Of a stretch of DNA of 64,000 bases, positions 1 to 10,864 are shown piece after piece. The notes below the pieces were generated by a model that was given only the letters and a program-made list of their open reading frames with translations, ran no database searches and was not told where the DNA came from. The stretch's first letter is position 1; each line of letters opens with the position of its first letter. Source of the DNA: Jacaranda mimosifolia (lineage: Eukaryota; Streptophyta; Magnoliopsida; Lamiales; Bignoniaceae); the NCBI GenBank assembly GCA_018894105.1, contig CM032121.1, positions 21,486,730 to 21,550,729 of the forward strand, written 5' to 3'. The position numbers were made by a program, and so were the translations under genes.

Positions 1-2162
1 GACCCCAGATGAGAATGAAAAACTTAAGTATTTTCTACATTGATTGATGAAGAATTGCAAACATAATAATTTCTCGTGATAATTTTCAGTCCAAGATTCT
101 TCCATGTGCATGAGCATCAATCCCAACCAAGCTTGCTTGGCCTTGCTGTAGTTTGGACGGTGTCAACAACGATGGTTGACCTGAAGTGGTCGATCTATTA
201 ACTTATTTGCCAGTCATGAGTGAGATGTTGCTTAGCAATAGTGCTGGTTAATCTAAAATCGATCGGCCACATATTTAGCAAAAAATACTTACCCATTATG
301 TAGCTATCTTATCTATTGTGGTCGATTCCACGTGTTAGCTCGATTGAAATTTACTTCGCCTAAGTACCTAAAATTCAGATGACTCGGCCTGAAACCCATA
401 GATCTGTTCTCGACCGTCGCTCCTTATTAAAGACAGTTGAGGTGTTTTGGTAGGCACAATAATTGTCACTGTCACGTGGCTCCATGCCCAGTGCATGCTC
501 CAATGAATGTGCATATTGACTGGACGATTGGCTTGTTGGAAAAGCCACTTCTTCGTCTTTCTTGCATCTGTAGACGGGGTCCAAAACCATCCATTCCATA
601 CCTTTGTCAGTTCAAAACCTTCCAGAGCAAATCTAATTGACCAGGTTGAAAATTCATCTATATCCTCTGTGCTTTCAAAGTTCTTAGAGCTTCAAGCAGC
701 CAAATCTCCCTTTTTTTTCTTCATAAATATGTTAATCCTTTCTTCTTCCTCTTAGTTTGCCTTTTGTAGTGCTCTTTCTCAGAAATGTTAATTAATTTGT
801 AAGTAGCTAAGATAGGAATATATGTACTTACCCTGATAATTAATTGAGTGAAACCTCTAATTTATACTTTAGTTAATTCACATAAGAATACCATGAATTG
901 ATAAATAAAGAATTTGATTGAAGTAATTTGAAAGAACCTAACAATTGTATTTGATTAATATGTAATGGCTAATAATTTTGTTTCTCGGGGTTATGTGATT
1001 GAAATTGGATCAAAGGGGCAATTTGATAAATTAACTAAACAAGACATAGTAAAAGCGTTACAACGCTAAAAACACAAGCCAAGCCCATGATAGAGGTAGA
1101 AAAATTCTAATGGACCCATGACAAGACCAAAATCTACAATACTAAGTTTCAGAGAGCAATCAAACACAAAAAATCATTTGCAATGAAAAGAGCATCTGTG
1201 CTTGTTTTCCTGAGAACACGAATTGACGCTTTGTTGTTTTTCAAAAAGGACCGCGCCCCATTTTCACACAGTACCAAGTGGGATCGACGATCTACATGTC
1301 ACTCTATTACTTATTACTTATGTGCTCGTGCGTGAGTCATTTCATTATTCTTTTTGCACCTAACATATATCTACATATTAAAATATCATATGGAAATATA
1401 ACAAATTAGTTAATTATATTCCATATAAAGTGCTTGTTTCTATATACAACTTTTATTCTATTATAGATAGATATAATAAAATTTACATTATACATAATTA
1501 TTATATCTAAAAATATATTAAAATGTTGATTATTTTAATAATCATGTACTATATAATTTACCATACATATTAGATGTAAAACTAATAAATAAATAAATAA
1601 ATAAAAACAATTGTTACTAAAAATTAATTTATTTATATAATTAATATATTACTATACATAAACACTATAATTTTTTTGAAAATTTTGTTCAGAACATGCG
1701 TTTTGAGGCTATTGTAATTAAATTTTTTAATTACGTACATGGGACAAACTTTTACTTATTTTACAAATATTGATAATATAATAGCTCATGATATAATTCA
1801 ATAATTTAATTAAGTCAAAAACATTGCAAATTTTTTTCCCAACATCGCAGACGCAATTGGAGCTATTTCAATTTGAATCTCGAATGTCACGCGAATTGAT
1901 GTGAGGATTGTGCCACTTAAGCAATTTACTAGTGCAAGAAAGTATAAAAAGTTATAAAATTATTTGTTTTAAAAAAAATCAAATTTATTATCTTTGAATA
2001 AAAGAAATAAATAATTATTTAATTTAAAATTTTTGAATGGTCATACGATACACAATTGAAAATTTTTAAAACCAAATGCCTCATACAGATGTCGTATGAA
2101 AAAATTGCAACTACTTCCATATTAATATAGAAATGTAATTATTTAATTATATAAAATATAAT
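1..2162. other. AT-rich intergenic DNA, no gene recognised
   Basis: I see no protein family in this stretch. Short open frames at 375-755 on both strands resemble nothing I know. The first 700 bases are less AT-rich than the rest and hold repeated ggtcgat/tcgacc-like words, so an old LTR fragment is possible but unproven. From about 1350 the DNA is strongly AT-rich, with an aaat microsatellite near 1585-1605. The stretch ends at the target site of Copia-1. Confidence 0.5.
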
Positions 2163-2648
2163 TGTAAGCATTAAATCATATTTAATGGATAAACATTAGC
2201 AGAAAATCCAAAATCTATAACTTCATGTTTTTCACATATAAATATGTATATTGTAAGTGGGTGTACCTTTCTCCATGAATACAAAATTTGTAGACACCAG
2301 CACTTGATTTCTTGAGTGAATAGGATATCGATTTCTCTCTCTAATCCCTTTTCTTTAATGCACAATTTTGATGGATGAAATGTACAATTATCTTATATGG
2401 TGGAGAGAGGACTATAATCCTTATTTATAGAGTATGAGAGGGTGTTGCCATCAAACACATCTTCACATTACAACTCTTAATCAACAATTATAATTTTATA
2501 TGTAAATAGTCATTACTACAAATTATTAAATGGTATGTAACTATAAGTTACAACTCTTTCATAAATAATCGATGAGATTTAATTATTTCTATAATTATCA
2601 AATCATAAACTAATTAATAATATCACATGGAACATAATTATTCTTACA
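2163..2648 (-). repeat. Copia-1 3' LTR (486 bp)
   Basis: It has TGTAAG...CTTACA ends and matches 8524-9754 over its whole length, apart from the insertion at 8872-9602. The two LTRs differ by scattered substitutions and a few short indels, so insertion was not very recent. Confidence 0.95.
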
Positions 2649-2660
2649 TTCTCCTACTTG
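2649..2660 (-). other. Copia-1 polypurine tract
   Basis: On the minus strand this reads caagtaggagaa, directly before the 3' LTR. That is the position and composition of a plus-strand primer. Confidence 0.75.
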
Positions 2661-2974
2661 TTCAATGTGACATCATTTATGATTTAATAAGAAAACATAA
2701 TGTGCACGTAATACAATATCACAGTAAAGTAAAAGATTAATGTGAGTTATAGCAGTTTTATGTCATTAATTCGGCATAGTCCCTTCCATGTACTACAACG
2801 TTAAACCTTTCCCTTATCATGATTCATAATAAGAGTATGGTCCAACTCTAATGTTGATCGACAAGTTCATAAAACCTGTTAACTTAATTCTAAAACGTTC
2901 ATGTGTATACTATTTAGGAACAGGAAAATCATAAATAATTTATAATTGAGCTCAGATGTCAAACAAATATTACA

Positions 2975-3894
2975 ATCACTAATGACGTCCGATAATGCCC
3001 ATTCGTTCAACATGCTCATTAAATATTTTAGGCAGTAGTCCTTTTGTTAGTGGATCTGCTATCATAAAATTTGTGATAATGTGTTCAATTGACACTTTTT
3101 GTTTCTAAACTTCTTTTTTAACAGTAAAGTATTTTATCTCCATATGCTTAGCACCCTTGGAATACTTGTCATTGTTAGAAAAGAAAATTGTTGCAGAATT
3201 GTCGCAGTAAATTTTTAGTGGCCTATCAATACTGTCGACAACCTTAAGTCCTATAGTAAAATTCCACGACCGTAATCCATGAATAATAGCTCAAAGCATG
3301 CTACAAACTCAGCCTCCATGGTAAACGCAACAATGACAGACTGCTTCGCACTTTTCCATGAACTAGCTCCTCTGGCTAATAGAAACAAATAACTAAATGT
3401 GAATTTTCTCAAGTCAACACATCCAGCAAAATTTGAATTTGAATATCCAACCACTTCTAAGTGATCAGCTCTTCTATAAGTGAGCATATAATCTTTAGTT
3501 CCTTGCAAATATCTGAGTACTTTCTTTGCAGCTTTCCAATGATCAATTCCAGGATTACTTTGGTATCTTCCTTGCATTCTGACAGCAAAACTAATGTTTG
3601 GTCTAATGCAAGTTTGAGCATACATTAAGCTCTCAACAATAGATGCATAAGGAATATTCTTTATTTGTTCTCTTTCCAATTAATTCTTTGGATATTGCAT
3701 AAGATTAAATTTGTCCCCCTTTTGAATTGACCTATTCCTATTGAGCATTTACCATCTTAAATCTTTCAAGAACTTTATTAATATAAGCTCTCTGAGACAA
3801 GCACAATAATCCTTTGTCACTATATATTTCAATTATGATCACGTAAGTTGCGTCTCCCATATCTTTCATTTTGAAGTTCTTAGAAAGGTATTTT
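2975..3894 (-). pseudogene. Copia-1 pol: C-terminal RT and RNase H
   Basis: Minus-strand frames read SKNFKMKD (end of the RT palm), IPYASIVESLMYAQ, KKVLRYLQGTKDY and then RNase H. The usual acidic GYSDSDFAG block is GYSNSNFAG, so two Asp are Asn. It continues through SWKSAKQSVI and MEAEFVA, and then (in a new frame) YCDNSA, KGAKHMEIKYF and ADPLTKGL to about 2975, the normal copia pol end. Frames change near 3250 and 3680. This is the 3' half of an RT split by the MITE at 3895-4505. Confidence 0.9.
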
Positions 3895-4505
3895 TAGGGG
3901 TGTTCACAGTGTGATTTGGTTCGATTTTGAGAAAAATCTCAACTGAACCAAAACTAATCAGTTTTGGTATAAGACCAACCATTTGGTTTGATTTAATATG
4001 GAAAATCGAACCGAACCGAACCGAACCAAACCAAACCAAACCAATCAAATTCAGTTTGGTTTTGATTAGTTTTTTGATTTTTTTTTAATTTCAATTTTCA
4101 AATATAGATGAAACAAAATCCATTATATTTCGCCTATAAATTCACTTGCAAAAATCAGTTTGTGTGCAGCATATGGACCTTGTCTTTTACCATTAAAAGG
4201 AAAACATAATCTAAGAAAGAGAATAGAGAATTAAGTTAAAAATTGAGCTTGAGTGGGAGGGAAATAAGTAAAAAAATGGGATATTTTTGGCAAAATATAT
4301 AAAAATATGAATTTTAGTAATATATTATTGGTTCAATTTGGTTCGGTTCAGTTCTAACTTTGCCCACTAAAAATCAAACCAAATCATTCGGTTTTTCAAT
4401 TTTTAAACTTAAAAAATCGATTTAATTGGTTTTTAATCAATTTTTGATTTTGTTCGGTCGGTTTAATTGATTTTGTTCGGGTTGGTTTGGTTTTGAACAC
4501 CCATA
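3895..4505. mobile_element. hAT-like MITE inside Copia-1 RT
   Basis: The ends are TAGGGGTGTTCA and TGAACACCCATA, inverted repeats with one or two mismatches. Flanks are 8 bp, GGTATTTT (3887-3894) and GTAATTTT (4506-4513), which agree at six positions; 8-bp duplications are typical of hAT elements. RT coding resumes exactly across the element (LGLLHETKN before, YLSKNFKMKD after), so the insertion boundary is confirmed independently. Inside is an aaccg/aaacc iterated stretch (4006-4043). It has no transposase frame and so would depend on an enzyme from elsewhere. Confidence 0.88.
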
Positions 4506-4513
4506 GTAATTTT

Positions 4514-5096
4514 TAGTTTCATGTAATAAACCAAGATCATTTGTAGCAAGCAAAATATTATTAGCATATAAGACTAGAAAAATAAACTTACTCCTACTAA
4601 CCTTTATATATATACACCGATCAACGGCATTTTCTTTAAAACCAAAAGAGGATATAGTATCATTAAACTTAAGATACCATTATTGGGAAGCTTGTTTAAG
4701 TCCATATAATGATTTCTTTAACTTAACACACCATGTGTTCCTTTCCTTTGACTAAAAAAACTTTAGGTTGATCCATTTAAACTTCTTCATCTAAATTCCC
4801 ATTAAGAAAGATAGTTTTAACATCCATTTGGTGTAGCTCTAAATCATAATGAGCCATCAAAGCTAAAATAATTCTAAGTGAATCTTTTTTAGACACTGGT
4901 GAAAATGTCTCTTTATAATCAATGCCATCTTTTTGAGTAAAACCTTTGGCAACAAGTCTAGCTTTATATCTTTTGATGTTGCCATTAGAGTCTCTCTTTG
5001 TCTTAAAGATCCATTTACAACCAATCTTTTTACAACCTTTAGGCAATTCAACAACCAAAGTTGATTGTCATCCATAGATTTCAACTCATCTTCCAT
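4514..5096 (-). pseudogene. Copia-1 pol: N-terminal and central RT
   Basis: The minus strand reads [35 protein letters not shown] and DVKTIFLNGNLDEEV, the classic copia RT opening. It goes on through KKSLYGLKQAS to LVLYANNILL. The catalytic YVDD box is YANN at about 4558-4569, so both metal-binding Asp are Asn and the enzyme would be inactive. There is also a stop after KQASQ. The domain is cut at 4505 by the MITE. Confidence 0.92.
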
Positions 5097-5258
5097 TGTA
5101 TTGACCCATGTATTAGAATCATCACAATTAATGGCTTGAGAATATGAAACTGGATCATCATTTATTCATGTGTCAATATCTTATTCTTGTAGATAAACCT
5201 CATAATCATAAGAGATAGCAGACCTTTTTTCTCTTTGAGTTCTTCTTAATTGAGATTC

Positions 5259-6658
5259 CTATATTATATGATCATTATTGACATCTTTATTATGGAGTGT
5301 TTGGTCATTAACCTCTTGTTGTTGATTAGTCTTGGATTGCATCACAACTTTAGAATCAATAACTTTAGAAGTTATGGGTAAAGGGACTTGTACCCTAACC
5401 TCTTGAATGCTAACATTATGCAATTCCTCATTCCCACTAGTTTCACCATTTTCAATGAACCTAACATTTCCAGTCTCAATAATTCTAGTACTATAATTAG
5501 GACAATAAAATCTATACCCTTTCGATTTCTTAGGATACCCAATGAAAAAGCCACTGGTCATTCTAAAATCCAATTTCGTTTCAAGTGGATTATAAATTCT
5601 TATTTCAGCTGGGCAATCCCAAACATGCAAGTGTTTTAAACTAGGTTTCTTTCTAGTCCACAATTCAAAAGGAGTTTTGGAAATTGCCTTACTAGGAACC
5701 CTATTTAATAAATACATAGTGGTTTTTAAAGCATGCATCCACAATGATAAAGGTAAAGATGAATGACTTAACATGCTCCTAACTATTTCTAATAAAGTAT
5801 GATTACACCTTTCTGCTACACCATTTTGTTCTGGTGTTCGTGGCATGGTGTATTGAGCACGAATGCCACATCTCTCAATGAATTTAGCGAACGAACCTAG
5901 ATTTTGTCCTAATTCATCATATTTTCCATAATTTTCCCCACTTCTATCAAATCTAATAATTTTCACTTCCTTATCTAATTGCATCTCAACCTCGTTAACA
6001 TAAATTTCAAGAGCATCCACATATTGAGATTTTTCATGCAATAGATATACATATCCAAATCGTGAAAAATCATCAATAAAGGTGATAAAATAATTTTCTC
6101 CCCCAAGAGATGGAACATCAAAAGGTCCATATATATCGGTATGTATAATTTTAGAAGTTGTGAGCTTTTTATGGCATTTTTCTTAGCAGCCTGTCTTGTA
6201 AATTTTCCTTTAATACAATCTATGCGCACTTCGAGATCAGTGAAATCTAAATTAGGAAGAATTTTATTCTTTACTAATCTTTCCATTCTTTCTTTGGATA
6301 TACAACCTAAACGTTTATGCCACAAGTAAGTGGATTTCTCATCCACTAAACTATGTTTAGTTCCAACTTTATGATGCAAAGTCATTAAAGTCTCAATAAA
6401 ATGATTATCAAGCTTAAACTTGTAAAGACTATAGCATAAGATTCCAAAACCAGTAATATTATGATTTTTAGATAAACTGAAAGATCCATAACCAAAATTA
6501 AAAGTAAATTCTGTTTTATCTAATTTTGATATAAAAACTAAATTGCGAGAAAAAGTAAGTACATAAAGAGTTTGATACAAATCCAAGTAATGCCTAGTGT
6601 CTAAAGTTAGACGATAAGAGCCAACTCTTTCAACTGGAGCTTTTTGTCTATTTCCCAT
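5259..6658 (-). pseudogene. Copia-1 pol: GAG-pre-integrase and integrase
   Basis: Two overlapping minus-strand frames (5975-6658 and 5259-6041) together cover this domain. The first has YLWHKRLGCISKERM and a C-x-x-G-K region, equivalent to the zinc-binding head that precedes integrase. The second has the core: [11 protein letters not shown] (the DRGGEY block), [21 protein letters not shown] and [17 protein letters not shown]. The frameshift near 6000 breaks the reading frame. The tail reaches [17 protein letters not shown], normal for copia integrases. Confidence 0.92.
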
Positions 6659-7656
6659 GTATACAACCTCATTTTACTTTATGGTTTGTATAGAAAGGAA
6701 TCCTTGCATCATATTAGAAATATAAGTAGTAGAACTAGAGTCAAGCCACCAAGTATTATAAGGAACTTTAGTAAAGTTTGATTCAAAACATATAAAAGCA
6801 TTAATTGGCTTACCTTTCTTTTCAAACCAAGTTTTACATTTTGGACAATCCTTCTGATGGTGTCTAATTTTATGAAAAAAATGACACTTATCATTCTTAT
6901 GTTCCTTCTTATGGCTAGCTTTAGAAGATTTGTTCAAGTTGTGCAAACTTTTCTTCTTATTTTTTCCATACTTTCCTTTCAAACTTTTTTCAACTTCTTC
7001 ATGCTTTACCAAATGGGCAGAATGAGACCTTTGAGTCTTCGACCTTGTTTCCTCTTGAATAAGCATACTAGCTAATTCATTAACACTCCATTTATTCTTA
7101 GTGGTGTTATAATTCATTTGAAATGGCCTATATTGATTGGAAGGCAAGGAATTTAGAATAAATTGTACCAAAAAGTATTTATCCACATTCATTCCAAGGA
7201 CTTCAATTTTGCTGCTAAATTTGTCATTTCAAGGATATGCTCGTGCATGGTACATGAACCATCAAATTTTATTGTGGTTAAAGTACTCATTAATGTACCA
7301 GCAAGAGATTTATCAGCAGTTTGAGAACATGCTTGCATATGTTTCATAAATTCCTTAGCATTTTCAATTTTAGGAAGACTGGACTTAATGTTGCTCGCTA
7401 CTGTAGTTCGCATGAATATTAAGCTTAATCTGTTCGACCTTTCCCAGGCTTTATAAAATGCTTTATCTTCATCATTGCTTTCATCAGTAATAACAACCAG
7501 TTTCTCCACTTCGAGTGCTAAATCAAGGTCCAAAACACCTAAGTGGAATTGGACTTGTTCACTCCATTCGGAGAAATTTAATCCATTAAATAAAGGAACA
7601 GAAGAAGCATGCGAATTAAGTGATGTGTGAACAGATATTGCAAATAGGAAAAACAT
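6659..7656 (-). pseudogene. Copia-1 gag (UBN2-type) and start of protease
   Basis: The minus-strand frame 7189-7656 has LFNGLNFSEWSEQVQFHLG, the opening of a plant copia gag. The next frame (6674-7192) continues with FILNSLPSNQYRPFQ and then a basic Lys-rich region. Its zinc knuckle CHFFHKIRHHQKDC keeps Cys, His and Cys but has Phe for the second Cys. WWLDSSSTTYISN follows, the protease site, with DSS in place of DSG. The two frames are joined by a frameshift at about 7190. The true start is uncertain because the first ATG adds a hydrophobic stretch. Confidence 0.88.
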
Positions 7657-8508
7657 TTAAAGTATAAATAACTTCAATTCAAACAAATGATTAAGGCCAA
7701 CATTACATGCATATCAAAGTTATCCTTTGGGTGTTACTAAAATATGCAACCATAAATCATAATGATACTAATAAAACTTTAATTTGGTAATAGAATATAT
7801 TAATTATACTTATTTACTATCTTTGGATATGTAAACGAAGCTTAATATAACATATCAATTACCAACAATAATATTCATCAATTATAAGAAAAACTAATCA
7901 ACTTTGGGTGATTACGGATTGCCTTATAATAATGAATTCAATTACCTATTACCATACAACGTAATGTCATCTATAGTATCAATTTAATAGGTAACTCAAT
8001 TTAATTTTACAACCTAAAAAATTATTATATATAAGATTTGGTCACTTTGGTGGCTAACAATCATTAAGAATGTAGAATATTCAAGCTGTAAAATATTTAA
8101 TTACAAATACAATAACTTTGATAATTTATAATTAATGCACCATGCTACATAACAATATATGTAAAATACATATCCAAATGTCCAAAATATATACATGTAA
8201 TCACAAACATTAAACAAATATACACAAACATTAAACAAATATACATATGCATGCTAACTTATTGCTAAACATTAAATAGGCAATTGTTGTGTGTATATAT
8301 AATGGACACTCTTAATTTTAATTGGCCATTAACATAAAAAATAAACATTAATTCTTTATTTTCATGCAAAGAATATAAGTGGAAGAACAGATAATCAACA
8401 AGGGATAGAAAACATTAATTATAACTACTTTCTCCCATAAAAAAAAAAGAAATAAAGATAAGAGAACATAAACATAATCAATGAAAAAACATGAGTTATT
8501 AAACAACA
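7657..8508 (-). other. Copia-1 untranslated leader
   Basis: About 850 bp lies between the primer site and gag. It is very AT-rich with no coding frame, and includes short tandem atatacacaaacattaaac repeats at 8205-8240. Confidence 0.7.
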
Positions 8509-8521
8509 GGCTCTGATATCA
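8509..8521 (-). other. Copia-1 primer binding site (tRNA-iMet)
   Basis: The minus strand reads TGATATCAGAGCC, 2 nt inside the 5' LTR. It differs by one base from the usual plant copia site TGGTATCAGAGCC, the complement of the initiator tRNA-Met 3' end. Confidence 0.9.
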
Positions 8522-8523
8522 CA

Positions 8524-9754
8524 TGTAAGCATTAAATCATATTTAATGTATAAACATTAGCGAAAATTGATTAAATCCAAAATATATAACTTCATGTTTT
8601 TCACATATAAATATGTTTATAGTAAGTGGGCGTACCTTTCTCCATGAATACAAAATTTGTAGACCCCAACATTTGATTTCTTAAGTGAATAGAATATTGA
8701 TTTCTCTCTCTAATCCCTTTTCTTTAATACACAATTTTGATGGATGAAATGTACAACTATATTATATGTTGGAGAGAGAGCTATAATCCTTATTTATAGA
8801 GTATGATAGGGTGTCTCCAGCAAACACATCTCCACATTACAACTCTTAATCAACAATTATAACTTTATATGTGATGAGGGTGAAATCGATTGGACTTGGA
8901 TTTGAAGGTACTTTCCAAAGGGTCCAACCTCTCTGGTCGATATTTGAAGGTGATTGGGCCGAGTCCTGCAATCGCAAGCAAACATCAGGCTAGTCGAGAT
9001 GCCCTCGGCTTAGGCTTTCCGACGCTCAAGTTAGTATGAGATTGAGTATATAACGAGCAGCATAGTGATGACTTTTTGTATATAGAATGGCATACCTTTG
9101 AGGGGCTAGAATGATGGTATTTATAACCTTCTTCTGGCGGAGATTTGTCTAAAAAGCCCCTGACTTGCCGTAATGGTTTTTGTCCTTGCCTGGGGCCATT
9201 AAGTCATCTCCCACCCTTGTACTATTCCAGGTGGCAGGCCCTCCAGGTTTCGAGGATAAAATAGTACACTGTATCCGCGTCTCTTCTCTGGTGTGGCAGC
9301 ATGGGCGGTACTAGGGCGGCATGCGCCATTAATGTAGAGACATACCGCCTGTCAGGGCATTAAATGCAGCAGAGACAGTCACATGCCTAATCGACCTCCC
9401 TGGTTGACCTAACACAAGCATGGCGTGAGGCTTACGCGCTGAACGAGCAGTGTGGTCGAGACATCGATTAGAGGCCTAGCCTTTGAACGTTGTCAATTTT
9501 CATGGTCGACTGGGGTCACCCGACGTCAGCAGCATAACTAGGCCCAGTGTATGAGGTGGGCCTGTGGTCTTTGGGCCGAGCATATTGGGCCATCCCATAT
9601 CAATATGTAAATATTCATAACTACACATTATTAAATGGTATGTAACCATAAGTTACGACTCTTCCATAAATAACCAATGAGATTTAATTATGTCTATAAT
9701 TATTAAATCATAAACTAATTAATAATATTCACATGGAACATAATTATTCTTACA
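8524..9754 (-). repeat. Copia-1 5' LTR, interrupted by a solo LTR
   Basis: It matches 2163-2648 from 8524 to 8871 and again from 9603 to 9754. The 731-bp interruption plus a 5-bp duplication accounts for the extra length. It has TGTAAG...CTTACA ends and is followed by TSD ATAAT. Confidence 0.95.
8872..9602 (-). mobile_element. Solo LTR nested in the Copia-1 5' LTR
   Basis: This 731-bp insert begins TGAT and ends ATCA and is flanked by perfect ATATG duplications (8867-8871 and 9603-9607). Those are the hallmarks of a solo LTR left by recombination between two LTRs. It is clearly more GC-rich than its surroundings. Read on the minus strand, a TATA box (TTATAAATACC, about 9117-9127) lies some 475 bp from its start, so minus is the likely transcription direction. 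It contains no coding sequence. Family is not certain; the GC content and style suggest Ty3/gypsy. Confidence 0.88.
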
Positions 9755-10287
9755 ATAATAACATTTATTATATTGAATATTCTTAATTTTATCAATTAAA
9801 AATAATCATTATTATATCACCTACAGATGATTAATCATTAAATTTCTCAATTCAAATCTCACAATCAAACAAATTCGCACAAAAAATATTTCAGTAATAT
9901 TGTCACGTCTAGGCAACAATTCATAAAAATTCATCTATAATATCAACTAAAATCATTATGTTTTCACATACGTTCTTATCTCTTTGTAGCTTTCTCTCTT
10001 TTATGTCAGAAGAATAAAAAATGAGAAATGAAGTGCCGAAACTCACTCCGATATTTAACCGAGAGTTGGACGAATAAGTAACGTTTGCCGAATTTCCAAA
10101 ACCTATGGAGTTGAATGTGAAAGGTTGAAACCTCAGGGACCATAATGTAGATTAACCGATAATGCTTTTGAGGTGCGAAAACAATAGACTAGCCTCTTCA
10201 GCAAAGCCCAGTCTGTTTTCTCCCAATCCGCACTCGCCGGCGACCTGACCCGAGAATTCGAAGTCAATACAATTCTCACAAATCAAA
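9755..10287 (+). promoter_or_regulatory. Upstream region of the BSD gene
   Basis: This 530-bp AT-rich stretch between Copia-1 and the BSD gene start must hold promoter and 5' UTR. I see no clear TATA box. GC content rises from about 10020 onward, as is common near plant gene 5' ends. Copia-1 therefore ends about 530 bp from the start codon. Confidence 0.4.
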
Positions 10288-10864
10288 ATGTCATGGTTGG
10301 CCCGATCCATTGCAAACTCTCTCAAGTTCGACGACGACGACGATGATGTTGACGCCACCCAAAAACCTGAATCTAAAAGACCCGAAAACCCTGATACCCT
10401 AAACGACGACGTTTCATCTCCAACGTCGCCGTCGCGCGGCGTCAAAGAAGATCTCTCGGAGCTCAGCAAAACCATAACCCGCCAGTTCTGGGGGGTCGCT
10501 TCATTCTTAGCCCCTCCACCCCAACCCGAGCTGAAATCAGACCCAGATATATCGGAGTCCGATCAGGGTCCCATTTTGGGAATCAGAGGTGACTTTGCGG
10601 AGATTGGGGGGAGGTTCAGGAGCGGGATCTCTCGACTGTCGAATAACATCAACGTTTCTGAAATTACTAAAATGGCCTCGAATTTCCTGCAATTGGAGTC
10701 GAATGATGAGAATGAAGAGACAGGCACCATGGAGGGCTTCGATTCCATGGGGAAAGGAGCAGTCGGTGTGACTGAGGAAGTGGTGGCTTTTGCACGTGAC
10801 ATTGCTATGCATCCAGAGACCTGGTTGGATTTCCCATTACCTGATAAAGTTGGAGAGGAAGTTG
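10288..10864 (+). other. BSD gene exon 1 (coding part)
   Basis: It ends at donor G|GTATGT (10865). It encodes residues 1-192 and the first base of codon 193, including an Asp run at about 15-21 and HPETWLDF. The frame runs on 35 nt into the intron before a stop, so the splice is needed. Intron 1 (10865-11851) holds nothing recognised beyond intron sequence. Confidence 0.88.

Larger units (their letters stand above)
2163..9754 (-). mobile_element. Copia-1: complete-structure Ty1/copia LTR retrotransposon
   Basis: Both LTRs begin TGTAAG and end CTTACA. The element is flanked by a perfect 5-bp target duplication, ATAAT at 2158-2162 and 9755-9759. Read on the minus strand the order is 5' LTR, tRNA-iMet primer site, leader, gag with zinc knuckle, protease, integrase, RT, RNase H, polypurine tract and 3' LTR. 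Integrase before RT defines Ty1/copia. The coding region is broken by stops and frameshifts, and a MITE splits the RT. The 5' LTR contains a nested solo LTR, so its apparent length is 1231 bp against 486 bp for the other. It cannot move on its own. Confidence 0.95.

Noticed and set aside
437..755. Possible small host gene near the left edge
   Set aside because: The frames are short, overlap on both strands, and show no motif, splice pattern or family resemblance I can support.
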